Assembly: GCF_004769525.1 (NCBI RefSeq)
Contig: NZ_RQFT01000003.1
Span: forward strand, 186,001-250,000
From: Leptospira bouyouniensis
GTDB lineage: Bacteria > Spirochaetota > Leptospiria > Leptospirales > Leptospiraceae
Direction of reading: 5' to 3'
Length of the DNA stretch: 64,000 nucleotides
Below the pieces are notes generated by a model. That model did not search any database, had not been told where the DNA came from, and saw only the letters and a list, made by a program, of their open reading frames with translations. This document shows, one piece after another, positions 25,825 through 34,928 of the stretch; the first letter of the stretch is position 1, and each line of letters starts with the position of its first letter. A program made the translations under genes and the position numbers.

Positions 25825-26805
25825 GTGCACACTGGAATTAATGAATCTCAATTAGAATTTATTTATACTCGTTACGGCAAAAACTGTAACATTACTCCAT
25901 TACAAGAAGAAGCGTCGAGTCGACGTTATTTTTTAATCACAACTACAAATCAAACGGAAGTTGTTTGTATTGATGAATCAATTAATGAAGATTTCGTTTT
26001 ATTGAGCCAATTTCTAAATCAAAATGGAATCCATGTTCCAAAAATTTATGAATCAAACAATGCATTGGGAATACTTTGTATGTCTTTTGATGGAAAACTA
26101 GATTTTAGTAGCTATCAACTTTCAGACTACCAAACACATTTTCCAAAACTAATTGATTTAATTTTGCAATTACAAACATTAGATCCACCTAGTATCGTCA
26201 AAAACCGAAGGTTTGATACCGAAAAACTTAATTTTGAAACCAATCTTACATTCGATAAATTTTTAGCCTTCCAAAAAAAATTCCAAATCAAAACTACTTT
26301 TTCAAATGAAGCGAGAGCATTTTTGGAAGAGACAGTCGGTTTTTTAGATAAGTATCCAATTAATGTTTTTACACACCGAGATTTTCATTGTCGTAATCTT
26401 TTACGATCACCAAACTCTGATTATGTATTGATTGATTTCCAAGATGCAAGGATGGGTGTGCCTCAATATGATTTAGCATCAATTTTATATGATGCTTATT
26501 ATCCTTTACCAAGAGAATTCCGATTAAAAATGCTTAAAACTTTTCAAGAAAGGAATATAGACCAATCTAGGAAATTCAAAGATACTTTTTATCTCCAAGC
26601 CTTACAACGATCCTTCAAAGCATTGGGAACTTATTTTCGAATGGTAGTCGATCATGATAAAAGCAAATTCAAACCTTCAATTATTTCATGTTTAAACCAA
26701 TTAGAAGAAATTATCCAATTAGGAATGTTTGCTGATTCTCTCTTCATTTTTGTTAGAAGCCTAAGAGATGAATTGAGTTTACATAAGGATTTTCGTAATT
26801 TATGA
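25825..26805 (+). CDS. amgK: AmgK-like anomeric MurNAc/GlcNAc kinase (APH fold)
   Basis: 326-residue sugar kinase of the aminoglycoside-phosphotransferase fold. The N-terminal SSRRYFLI segment is typical of AmgK, and the catalytic loop HRDFHCRNLL is followed by the magnesium-binding LIDFQDARMG. In Pseudomonas AmgK phosphorylates recovered N-acetylmuramate at C1 for reuse in peptidoglycan. The downstream nucleotidyltransferase overlaps by 4 bases and matches MurU, which uses the AmgK product. GTG start at 25825. The symbol follows the pairing; without a tree it could be another APH kinase. Confidence 0.8.
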   Translation: MHTGINESQLEFIYTRYGKNCNITPLQEEASSRRYFLITTTNQTEVVCIDESINEDFVLLSQFLNQNGIHVPKIYESNNALGILCMSFDGKLDFSSYQLSDYQTHFPKLIDLILQLQTLDPPSIVKNRRFDTEKLNFETNLTFDKFLAFQKKFQIKTTFSNEARAFLEETVGFLDKYPINVFTHRDFHCRNLLRSPNSDYVLIDFQDARMGVPQYDLASILYDAYYPLPREFRLKMLKTFQERNIDQSRKFKDTFYLQALQRSFKALGTYFRMVVDHDKSKFKPSIISCLNQLEEIIQLGMFADSLFIFVRSLRDELSLHKDFRNL

Positions 26806-27524
26806 ATGCGTTCGTGTTGGCTGCTGGATTTGGTAAACGAATGGGATCTCTCACCGAAAATACCCCAAAACCACTTTTGAAAATTCAATCCATATCATTA
26901 TTGGATTATGCATTGTACCTTTTGTTTAATTGGAAAATTAGGAAAATCTGGATCAACACACATTATTTAGGTGATCAGATAACAAATCATTTAAAAAACT
27001 TCAAAAAAATTCCTATTGAAATCTCAAATGAAAAAACTGAAATTTTAGGTACTGCCGGGGGGATTCGGACCGCATTACCTGAAGATGCCTATTCCGAACC
27101 AATTTTACTTATCAATCCTGATACACTTTTATTTCCAAAATCTGATTTCTCACCTAAGGTGAATTTAGCGAATCAAAGTAAAATTCACCTTTATTTGTTA
27201 CCAATTCCAGAAGGTCAAAATTATACCAGAATATCCATATCGAGTGACCAAACTTTAGAATTTGGAATCGGCAATTTTTATTACATAGGCCTTGCTGTCT
27301 TAGATCCAAATTGTTTAAACAATTTAGATAAAAATAAATATTTTGATCTGTCAGATATCTTTAAAGAATACGCGAAACGTGGAGAAATCTCCGGAGAAAT
27401 TTTCTCCGGCGAAGTATTGGATTTAGGAACAAAAGAACTTTGGGAAAATTTCCAAACAAAAGATGTGTTTGGAAAGTCTTTAGATCATATTCATTCTTTT
27501 TTAAGTCAATCCTATATGGCTTAA
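26802..27524 (+). CDS. murU: MurU-like nucleotidyltransferase
   Basis: 240-residue sugar-1-phosphate nucleotidyltransferase. The N-terminal signature LAAGFGKRMGSLTENTPKPL (positions 6-25) is diagnostic, with GTAGGIRTAL and LLINPDTLLF giving the metal site. In the AmgK-MurU pathway it makes UDP-MurNAc from MurNAc-1-phosphate, bypassing de novo synthesis and reducing fosfomycin sensitivity. Coupled to the kinase gene at ATGA. The 3' end overlaps pgi, on the other strand, by 24 bases. Mannose-1-phosphate guanylyltransferase is the alternative. Confidence 0.8.
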   Translation: MNAFVLAAGFGKRMGSLTENTPKPLLKIQSISLLDYALYLLFNWKIRKIWINTHYLGDQITNHLKNFKKIPIEISNEKTEILGTAGGIRTALPEDAYSEPILLINPDTLLFPKSDFSPKVNLANQSKIHLYLLPIPEGQNYTRISISSDQTLEFGIGNFYYIGLAVLDPNCLNNLDKNKYFDLSDIFKEYAKRGEISGEIFSGEVLDLGTKELWENFQTKDVFGKSLDHIHSFLSQSYMA

Positions 27525-28853
27525 GATTTCTTCCTTTCGTTTTTCATATCCTTTTTTCCCAAGTAAAGCAAACATATTGTTTTTGTAATCTTCAACACCC
27601 GGTTGGTCAAATGGGTTAACACCTAACATATATCCTGACACAGCACATGCGAATTCATAAAAATATAATAATTCACCTAATGTTTCTTCATTAATTACCG
27701 GAAGGATGATTTCCAAACAAGGGACCCCTCCATCTTTGTGAGCGATCAATGTTCCAAGCATTGCACTTTGATTGACTTCGGAAAGTTTTTTCCCCGCTAA
27801 ATAATTCAATCCATCATTATCATCCGTTTTTTCTGTAAGGTAAACATCTTGTTTCGGAGTTTCTACTTTGATAACAGTTTCCATAAGCTTACGTTCTCCA
27901 TCCTGGATATATTGGCCCATAGAATGTAAGTCAGTTGTGAATTGGACAGACGCGGGAAAAATTCCTTTTCCAGTTTTACCTTCACTTTCACCAAACAACT
28001 GCTTCCACCATTCTGAAACATACCCTAAAGAAGGATTGTATGAGACAAAAATTTCTGTTGTTTTTCCAAGTGCATACAAACCATTCCGAATGGCCGCATA
28101 TAGACATGCAAAATTCCCATCTTTGGATGTAATGGATTTGAGTTCTGATTCCATTTGTTTTGCACCATCAATTAATTTATTGATGCTATAACCTGCTGCT
28201 GCAATTGGAAGTAATCCCACTGGCGTAAATACTGAATACCTACCTCCTACATCATCAGGTATAATAAATGTAGGAAATCCATATTCATTGGCTAACTGTT
28301 TCAAAGCTCCTTTAGATTGATCTGTAGTGGCAAAAACACGATTTTTTATATTTTCTTTTCCGTATTTTCTTTCCAGAAGGGAAAGTAACAAACGAAAGGC
28401 GATCGCAGGTTCTGTTGTGGTACCAGACTTTGAAATAACATTCACAGAAAACTCTTTGTTTTCTAAGAAAGCTAACAAACGAAAATGATAATCTGCATCT
28501 AAATGATGCCCTGCATATAAAATTTTCACCGTTTTCTTTTGTGTCTCTGGAGTACTAAACTCTGGTGTGAGCGCTTCAATCACTGCCCTTGCACCTAAAT
28601 AACTTCCCCCAATTCCCACTACGACTAGGTATTGAGAATGTGACTGGATGGTCTCAGCTGCCTTTCTGATGGATTGTAATTCTTCTGGTTTGATTTGACT
28701 CGGAAGATTTACCCAACCTAAAAATTCACTTCCTAATCCGGACTGATTGAGTAACATTTGGCGGGCTTTCTCTGCTTTTTCCAATTCTTGATCTAAGTTG
28801 GATTGGTTCAGAAAGGGTTTCACAAAGCGATCCGATATTTTTAGATTCGACAT
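27501..28853 (-). CDS. pgi: Glucose-6-phosphate isomerase
   Basis: Interconverts glucose-6-phosphate and fructose-6-phosphate. 450 residues, a bacterial short-form length. VVGIGGSYLGARAVIEAL, VISKSGTTTEPAIAFR and GGRYSVFTPVGLLPIA are family motifs. The ATG at 28853 follows AGGA; an in-frame extension to 28991 would overlap the galactokinase gene. It and galK are divergent with 44 bases between their starts. Confidence 0.96.
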   Translation of the reverse strand: MSNLKISDRFVKPFLNQSNLDQELEKAEKARQMLLNQSGLGSEFLGWVNLPSQIKPEELQSIRKAAETIQSHSQYLVVVGIGGSYLGARAVIEALTPEFSTPETQKKTVKILYAGHHLDADYHFRLLAFLENKEFSVNVISKSGTTTEPAIAFRLLLSLLERKYGKENIKNRVFATTDQSKGALKQLANEYGFPTFIIPDDVGGRYSVFTPVGLLPIAAAGYSINKLIDGAKQMESELKSITSKDGNFACLYAAIRNGLYALGKTTEIFVSYNPSLGYVSEWWKQLFGESEGKTGKGIFPASVQFTTDLHSMGQYIQDGERKLMETVIKVETPKQDVYLTEKTDDNDGLNYLAGKKLSEVNQSAMLGTLIAHKDGGVPCLEIILPVINEETLGELLYFYEFACAVSGYMLGVNPFDQPGVEDYKNNMFALLGKKGYEKRKEEILSHIGLT

Positions 28854-28897
28854 AGCACCTGTCCTAAAATAATGTATAGCATCGAAAGGAAGATGAA

Positions 28898-30067
28898 GTG
28901 GATTCATTGAGAAGTAAAGAAAATTTGAATCATTTTGAAAGGATATTTGGAAAAACAAATTCCAAACCGCGATTGTTTGAAGCACCCGCAAGGATCAATA
29001 TCATTGGGGAACATGTGGATTATTTGGGTGGAATTGTTCTACCAGCAGCGATCAATTTTTCGGTTCAAGTTTTCTTACGACCCAACCAATCGCAAATTTT
29101 CCAATTCCATTCTGTAACATATAATGAAACTGTAAAAGTCCAAAAACCTTTCCAATCCCATCCTACTTCTCCATGGACTGATTACATCACAGGAGTCATT
29201 GTTGAAATGGAAGCACTTGGATTTGATGTACCTGGTTTTGATCTTTTAGTCGATGGAAATATACCACAAGGTTCTGGCCTTTCCTCCTCAGCTGCCTTAG
29301 AGGTGGTCACTGGATTTGCAATTTCCGAAACATATGGTTTTGGGATTAAAAAAGAGGACATTGCTGTCATCGGTCAAAAAGCCGAAAACAATTTTGTAGG
29401 AACTAAATGTGGGATCATGGACCAATTCATCATCGCAGTTGGCAAAGAAAATGATTGTATCTCGCTGAATACCAATACTCTCTCCTATTCCTACCATCAT
29501 TTTGAATTAGAAGATTATGAATTTTATCTCATCAATTCGAATGTTAAACACAACCTCAAGGACAGTGCCTATAACAAACGTAGGTTAGAATGTGAATCTG
29601 CTTTGGAAAAGATACAGGCAAAGTTCCCAAATTTTAAGCAACTTTATGATGTCACTTTGTCAAAAGAGGAATTGATTGATTGTGGTCTAACTGGAGACGA
29701 ACTCAAACGTACAATTCATGTCACATCTGAGCGAGATAGGACAAAACAAGTCATCCAGGGTTTGGAATCGAATCAGTTTTCTCAAGTAGGTGTGTCTTTA
29801 TTTGAAACTCATGAATCTCTTTCAAAAAATTTCGAAGTGTCTTGTGAAGAAACTGACTTTATCGTTTCGACCCTAAAGAGTTTGGGAGTCATCGGTGCGC
29901 GAATGATTGGAGGTGGATTTGGTGGGTGCGTACTCGTACTAGACAAAAAAAATCAGTTTGCTAAAATAAATGAGGAATTGAAAAAAAGTTATCAACAAAA
30001 ATTTAACCTTGAGTTAGACTTCTACAAGTTTCAAATCTCAGACGGAGTGAAGGAAATTTTTACATGA
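28898..30067 (+). CDS. galK: Galactokinase
   Basis: Phosphorylates galactose at C1. 389 residues, GHMP family. The galactokinase signature is GEHVDYLGG (with R-I-N-I before it), the ATP site is GNIPQGSGLSSSAALEV, and the third motif is MIGGGFGGCVLVL. GTG start with GGAAGA just upstream. The STAS gene downstream overlaps by 4 bases. No other Leloir gene is adjacent; another sugar kinase of the family cannot be entirely ruled out. Confidence 0.9.
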   Translation: MDSLRSKENLNHFERIFGKTNSKPRLFEAPARINIIGEHVDYLGGIVLPAAINFSVQVFLRPNQSQIFQFHSVTYNETVKVQKPFQSHPTSPWTDYITGVIVEMEALGFDVPGFDLLVDGNIPQGSGLSSSAALEVVTGFAISETYGFGIKKEDIAVIGQKAENNFVGTKCGIMDQFIIAVGKENDCISLNTNTLSYSYHHFELEDYEFYLINSNVKHNLKDSAYNKRRLECESALEKIQAKFPNFKQLYDVTLSKEELIDCGLTGDELKRTIHVTSERDRTKQVIQGLESNQFSQVGVSLFETHESLSKNFEVSCEETDFIVSTLKSLGVIGARMIGGGFGGCVLVLDKKNQFAKINEELKKSYQQKFNLELDFYKFQISDGVKEIFT

Positions 30068-30456
30068 TCGAAAATTGGGATGATTATACTGTCGAAAGTG
30101 GAGACTTCAAAATGGAAGTCCTACAACAAAAATTTGTCCCTCTCCCTCCGTCTGCCGTTTACTTCGAGTTATCTGGTGAAATCAATTTATACAATTCCCA
30201 GGTGATGAAAGAAAATCTTGAAATATTGATTTCAAAAGGCATTCACCATATCTTTTTAAATTTTGAACAGGTGAGTTACATCGATAGTTCTGGACTTGGC
30301 GTTTGTTTGGGGATCCATTCTCGGCTCGTCAAACAACTAGGATACATACGAATCGTATCCCCTTCTGAAAAAGTACGTTATGTTTTAGAACTCACAAAAC
30401 TCAAAAGCTTACTCCAAATTTTTCCAACTTTGGAGCAAGCTGTAAACCACAGTTAA
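30064..30456 (+). CDS. STAS-domain anti-sigma factor antagonist
   Basis: 130 residues. STAS fold with the phosphorylatable motif D-S-S-G (residues 74-77; Ser75). Such proteins bind RsbW-type anti-sigma kinases in their unphosphorylated form. Overlaps galK at ATGA. Its TAA stop interlocks with the mtnP TAA on the other strand in TTAA. A cognate RsbW is not adjacent; the receiver/ATPase fusion at 6785-7714 is the only such domain in the window. Confidence 0.9.
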   Translation: MIENWDDYTVESGDFKMEVLQQKFVPLPPSAVYFELSGEINLYNSQVMKENLEILISKGIHHIFLNFEQVSYIDSSGLGVCLGIHSRLVKQLGYIRIVSPSEKVRYVLELTKLKSLLQIFPTLEQAVNHS

Positions 30457-31316
30457 AAATAACTTGGAAACAAAAATTTTAACTTAGCAATTTGTTCTGG
30501 GTTTCGTTTCTCCGGAGCAGTCACAAGTGAAAACTTTGTACTTCCCACCAAACTGGTATCATCCGACTTTCCTAATAAATCAATCAAAGTTGAAAGCAGT
30601 TTTTTTGCAGTATCCGCATTTGTACTCAAGTTAGCAAGAACCATTTCCAAAGTCACATGAGCTTCGTCTTCTTTCCAACAGTCATAATCAGTAGACATAC
30701 AAACCATTTGGTATAAAATTTCTGCTTCTCTAGCTAGTTTTGCTTCTGGTAATACTGTCATATTGATGATGTCAGCACCCCATGACCGGTACATATGGGA
30801 TTCTGCTCGAGTCGAAAAAAGCGGTCCTTCCATACAAATTAATGTTTTGTTCGTATGGATCGGGAGATTGATTTGTTTTGCAGCTTCTTCCACTTTTTTA
30901 GCTAAGCCTTGAGAAAACGGATCAGCAAAAGGAGCATGGGCAACCATTCCATTTTCAAAAAAAGTTGCATGTCGTGATTTGGTTCTGTCAATGATCTGTG
31001 ATGGAATCACAAAATCACGTGGTGCAATTTCTTGTCGGAGACTTCCGACAGAACTAAAGGCAATGATTTCTTCAACACCTAACTGTTTTAATGCGGCAAT
31101 GTTTGCACGAGCAGGAACTTCACTTGGATTTAAAAAATGACCTTTTCCATGCCTTGGTAAAAAGGCAATTTCTTTTCCTTTAAAACGACCAATGGTGATT
31201 TTATCGGAAGGTTTGCCCCATGGTGTATCAGGATGGATTTCGTTTAGAATTTCCATTCCATCGATCGAATATAAACCTGTTCCGCCAATCACCCCGATTT
31301 TCACTACATTTGCCAT
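30453..31316 (-). CDS. mtnP: S-methyl-5'-thioadenosine phosphorylase
   Basis: Phosphorolyses methylthioadenosine in the methionine salvage pathway. 287 residues. GVIGGTGLY at the N-terminus, LPRHGKGHFLNPSEVPARAN, AFSSVGSLR, and the late CMSTDYDCW region are family landmarks. An alternative is a related 5'-deoxyadenosine-type phosphorylase, but the RHG..H pattern fits MtnP. Converges with the STAS gene. Confidence 0.95.
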   Translation of the reverse strand: MANVVKIGVIGGTGLYSIDGMEILNEIHPDTPWGKPSDKITIGRFKGKEIAFLPRHGKGHFLNPSEVPARANIAALKQLGVEEIIAFSSVGSLRQEIAPRDFVIPSQIIDRTKSRHATFFENGMVAHAPFADPFSQGLAKKVEEAAKQINLPIHTNKTLICMEGPLFSTRAESHMYRSWGADIINMTVLPEAKLAREAEILYQMVCMSTDYDCWKEDEAHVTLEMVLANLSTNADTAKKLLSTLIDLLGKSDDTSLVGSTKFSLVTAPEKRNPEQIAKLKFLFPSYF

Positions 31317-31408
31317 ATGAATCCTCTTAAAGTGCAGTTTTCCTCTAACGATTTTGGTTGCATTCGTTTTTTAAGTTTCCAGACTGTAGAATGCTCATGG
31401 GAGAATAC

Positions 31409-32839
31409 ATGAAATCCAAAATCGTTTCCATCACAAGTATCACAGTTCTTTTTTTTATCACTGCCAGCATCACATCTGATAGTTCCTTTGATTTATCCAC
31501 AGACTCCGATCGTAAATCAGTGAGTGTCACAATCTATAATGGCGGCATAGGTCTCGTCAGAGAAACACGTGTTCTGAACTTGGCAAAAGGGATTCGCACC
31601 TTACGATTTGAAGATGTCCCTTCCCAAATCATCCCACAAACCGTTCGTGTGAAAGGGGAAGATCCCAAAAAACTCACAGTCTTCGAGCAAAACTATGAAT
31701 ATGATCTCATTTCTCCAGAACGATTGATGGACAAATACATTGGTAAAGAAGTGACACTTTACCAGGACGGAAAAGAAAAAACAACTTCCGTGAAAGCAAA
31801 ACTAATCTCCAATAATGGAAGCCCAGTTTACCAAATTGGGAACGAGGTATCCCTTGGATACAATGGACGAGTCACAGTCCCTACCATTCCTGAAAATTTA
31901 TTCGCTAAACCAACGTTAGTTTGGAAGTTAAAAAATGATACAGAAAAAGAACAGTCTCTAGAAGTTTCTTACCAAACCAATGGGCTTGGATGGTCGGCAG
32001 ATTACATCCTAGTTTTGGATAAGGATGAAAATGAATGTGGTCTCAATTCTTGGGTAACTTTAAATAACAACTCAGGGGCTGAATTCAAAAATGCAGTTTT
32101 GCAGTTAGTGGCAGGAAAAGTGAATTTACTTTCCAACCGCCCAGCTTATACACCACAACCTCGTTATACGAAAAAAACAATGGTAAAAGAATACGAAGAA
32201 TCTGCTGATGCACCTGAATTTAATCAGGAAAATCTTTCCGAGTATTATTTATACACATTGGACCAACCTACAAATATCGGGTATAATCAAACCAAACAAG
32301 TGCAACTCTTCCAGTCAGAAGGAATAGAAATCAAAAAATACTTTGTTTTCGAAAACTTACCGATGTATGAAGGCAATGAGAAAAATTTTAACAATGCTAC
32401 CATTAAATACATTTTTAAAAATGCCAAAAAAAACAATTTAGGAAGACCACTACCACAAGGGACCATCCGCGTATTTAAGGCTGATTCCAAAGGAAGACAA
32501 CAATTACTTGGCGAAGACACAATTGATCACACACCAGAAAATGAAGATGTAAAAATCAAAACTGGCCAAGCCTTTGATGTGGTTGCAAATGGAAAAAGAC
32601 TCTCTTATGAAGTCTTCAAACTTTCAAGAGGGGATAAATCTTCCTACTCTGTTGAGATTCGAAACAGAAAAAAGGAACCAATCGAAATTCGATTTTATGC
32701 AAGTTTATGGGGAGATTGGAACATTACAAAATCCTCTCACAAATTCATCAAAGAATCTTCGACTAAAACATATACCGATGTTCCACTCAAAGCAAATGAA
32801 GTGGTCACATTAGAATACACAGTAGAAACTAAATACTAA
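31409..32839 (+). CDS. Exported DUF4139 domain protein
   Basis: 476 residues, with an N-terminal signal segment (KIVSITSITVLFFITAS). The DUF4139 region includes YNGGIGLVRETR near the start and YQTNGLGWSADYILVLDK then LNNNSGAEFKNAVLQLVAG centrally. The domain is beta-rich and common in spirochaetes, with no known catalytic role. ATG at 31409 follows GGGAGAA; earlier in-frame ATGs at 31358, 31391 and 31397 lack this. The oxidoreductase gene begins two bases after its stop. Confidence 0.85.
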   Translation: MKSKIVSITSITVLFFITASITSDSSFDLSTDSDRKSVSVTIYNGGIGLVRETRVLNLAKGIRTLRFEDVPSQIIPQTVRVKGEDPKKLTVFEQNYEYDLISPERLMDKYIGKEVTLYQDGKEKTTSVKAKLISNNGSPVYQIGNEVSLGYNGRVTVPTIPENLFAKPTLVWKLKNDTEKEQSLEVSYQTNGLGWSADYILVLDKDENECGLNSWVTLNNNSGAEFKNAVLQLVAGKVNLLSNRPAYTPQPRYTKKTMVKEYEESADAPEFNQENLSEYYLYTLDQPTNIGYNQTKQVQLFQSEGIEIKKYFVFENLPMYEGNEKNFNNATIKYIFKNAKKNNLGRPLPQGTIRVFKADSKGRQQLLGEDTIDHTPENEDVKIKTGQAFDVVANGKRLSYEVFKLSRGDKSSYSVEIRNRKKEPIEIRFYASLWGDWNITKSSHKFIKESSTKTYTDVPLKANEVVTLEYTVETKY

Positions 32840-32841
32840 AC

Positions 32842-34428
32842 ATGGAAACTAAATATGATGCCATCATCATTGGATCGGGAATCGGCGGGCTCACCGTCGC
32901 TTCCATTTTATCACAAGTCGCAGGCAAAAAAGTTTTAGTATTAGAACGTCATTTTAAGTTAGGTGGCTTTACCCATACCTTTAAACGTTTGGGAAAATTT
33001 GAATGGGACGTAGGAATCCATTACATTGGTGATTTGGCTGAAGGTTCGATGTTGCGAACCCTCTTTGATTCGATTACAAAACGTGGTGTCCAATGGAAAA
33101 AAATGGAAGAACCATTCGAAGTATTCGATTATCCGAATTTTAGTTTTCCTGTTTACGGAGAAAAAGAACGGTTCCGTAACGATTTAAAATCAAAGTTTCC
33201 AAACGAATCAAGCGCCATAGACCAATACTTCAAAGATGTGGAAACCTTCACACAGTGGTTTGGTAGGCATTTCACTCTGAAAGCCTTACCAGCTTTTTTT
33301 GAAAAGGCTGCTAAATTACTTGGACTTGGTCATATCTCTACTCCATACATCACAACAAAAGAGTATATGGACAACCATTTTAAGGATCAAAGTCTAAAAG
33401 CACTGCTTTGTTCCCAGTGGGGGGACTATGGACTACCACCAAAAGATTCATCCTTCGCCATTCACTCGATGATAGTTGCCCATTACTTTAACGGAGGTTA
33501 TTTCCCGATTGGAGGATCCAGTAAAATTGTAGAGTCAATTGAACCGATCGTAGAAAAAAATGGTGGGGCGATGAAGATACTTCATACAGTGAAAGAAATC
33601 ATTCTGGATGGAGACAAAGCGATTGGTGTCAAGGTAGATGTGCAAAAAGGAAAAACCATTTCGGAACAAAGCTTTTTTGCTGATGTGATCATCTCTGATG
33701 CAGGTGCTAATACTACATACAACAAACTATTACCAAAAGAATTTTCAAAAGATTTCCAAATACCCTTGGAATCACTCAGCACCCAAGGAACAACTTCTAT
33801 TACTCTCTATATTGGTTTTAAGGAATCTCCAACAAAATTGGGATTCCATGGCGAAAACCATTGGATTTTCCCAAATATAAATCATGACGAAAGTTATGCG
33901 AAACGAAATGAACTAATCCAAGGAAAACCTCCGATGATGTATCTATCATTTCCTTCTCTAAAGAATCCAGAGGCGGAAGGGCACACGGCAGAGGCGATTA
34001 GTTTTGCTGATTATTCCAATTTTGCCAAATGGAAGGAAGAACCTTGGAAAAAACGAGGGGAAGAATATAACCAGCTGAAGGCAACGATTACCGAAGGGAT
34101 GTTGCAATTTTTAGAAGAACGATTCCCTGGTTTCCGAGATCTGATTGAGTTTACTGAACTTTCAACTCCCATCACAACAGAGTACTTTACCGGCCATAAA
34201 GAGGGTTCCATTTACGGACTTTCCTGTACACCAGAACGCTTCCGTCAAGAATGGTTAGGAGTAAGAACAACTGTGAGAAACCTTTACCTCACAGGAGCAG
34301 ATGCCTGTTCTCCTGGTGTGGCTGGTGCTCTGATGGGTGGAATTGCTGCATCCTCAGTTGTACTCGGGCTTACGGGAACATTACGACTCATGAAGGAACT
34401 TTTCCAAAAGAGCCAAGAAACCGTTTGA
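32842..34428 (+). CDS. FAD-dependent oxidoreductase, CrtI/RetSat-like
   Basis: 528 residues. N-terminal dinucleotide-binding fold (IIGSGIGGLTVASIL, then LERHFKLGG) and the phytoene-desaturase/retinol-saturase type body. A C-terminal FAD loop, LYLTGADACSPGVAGALMGG, completes the fold. These enzymes desaturate, isomerise or saturate polyene or lipid chains. No carotenoid genes are near, so the substrate is open. The MarR gene follows after 37 bases carrying a promoter and operator. Confidence 0.85.
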   Translation: METKYDAIIIGSGIGGLTVASILSQVAGKKVLVLERHFKLGGFTHTFKRLGKFEWDVGIHYIGDLAEGSMLRTLFDSITKRGVQWKKMEEPFEVFDYPNFSFPVYGEKERFRNDLKSKFPNESSAIDQYFKDVETFTQWFGRHFTLKALPAFFEKAAKLLGLGHISTPYITTKEYMDNHFKDQSLKALLCSQWGDYGLPPKDSSFAIHSMIVAHYFNGGYFPIGGSSKIVESIEPIVEKNGGAMKILHTVKEIILDGDKAIGVKVDVQKGKTISEQSFFADVIISDAGANTTYNKLLPKEFSKDFQIPLESLSTQGTTSITLYIGFKESPTKLGFHGENHWIFPNINHDESYAKRNELIQGKPPMMYLSFPSLKNPEAEGHTAEAISFADYSNFAKWKEEPWKKRGEEYNQLKATITEGMLQFLEERFPGFRDLIEFTELSTPITTEYFTGHKEGSIYGLSCTPERFRQEWLGVRTTVRNLYLTGADACSPGVAGALMGGIAASSVVLGLTGTLRLMKELFQKSQETV

Positions 34429-34463
34429 CAAATAGTTTGAAGTTTGATAGTTTGATATTAAAC
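34425..34463 (+). promoter_or_regulatory. Promoter and operator region of the MarR gene
   Basis: TTGACA (34425-34430) is followed by three direct copies of AGTTTGA (34434, 34441, 34449) and a near-perfect palindrome GTTTGATATTAAAC (34450-34463; one mismatch), ending two bases before the MarR ATG. No strong -10 is obvious; TAGTTT at 17 bases spacing is a weak candidate. The same palindrome, perfect, recurs at 57371. Autoregulation is inferred. Confidence 0.6.
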
Positions 34464-34465
34464 CA

Positions 34466-34927
34466 ATGGGAACAAAATTCAAAGGATCTAAAAAAGAAGT
34501 ACAAGCTCTAGACTCGTTTATCAAACTCAAACGAGCATCGGAATCCTTGTCTTCTCGCCTCATTTCTGAATTCACAAAATGGAATATCTCAGAAAGTCAG
34601 TTTGGTGTGTTAGAAACTTTATACCATTTAGGTCCACTTTGCCAAAAAGACTTAGGCGATAAAATCCTCAAAAGTACGGGAAACATCACTCTTGTCATCG
34701 ATAACTTAGAGAAACGAAATTTGGTGGAAAGAGTGCGTGGTGTGGAAGACAGAAGGTTTATCTCAGTCCATTTAACATCAGAAGGGAAAAAGCTAATCGA
34801 ACAGATCTTTCCTGATCATGTCAAACGAATCACTTCTGAGTTTTCTGTCCTTTCTCCAGAAGAGCAAGATTTACTTGGCAAAATCTGTAAAAAGCTCGGT
34901 AAAAAAACCGAAGTGATACCTAAATAA
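34466..34927 (+). CDS. MarR-family transcriptional regulator
   Basis: 153-residue winged-helix dimer. Helix-turn-helix region QKDLGDKILKSTGNITLVID with the wing R-V-R-G-V-E-D-R-R-F (the conserved D-x-R) at about residues 84-95. MarR proteins typically sense phenolics, quinones or oxidants and autorepress. The palindrome overlapping its start suggests this. The upstream CrtI-like gene and the dioxygenase operon at 55.8-57.3 kb are candidate targets. No in-frame extension upstream is needed. Confidence 0.93.
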   Translation: MGTKFKGSKKEVQALDSFIKLKRASESLSSRLISEFTKWNISESQFGVLETLYHLGPLCQKDLGDKILKSTGNITLVIDNLEKRNLVERVRGVEDRRFISVHLTSEGKKLIEQIFPDHVKRITSEFSVLSPEEQDLLGKICKKLGKKTEVIPK

Positions 34928-34928
34928 T

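Noticed and set aside
34434..34455. Three AGTTTGA direct repeats as iterons or a replication origin
   Set aside because: Only three copies over 22 bases, inside a promoter, with no dnaA, AT-rich unwinding region or replication gene nearby; an operator is the better reading.
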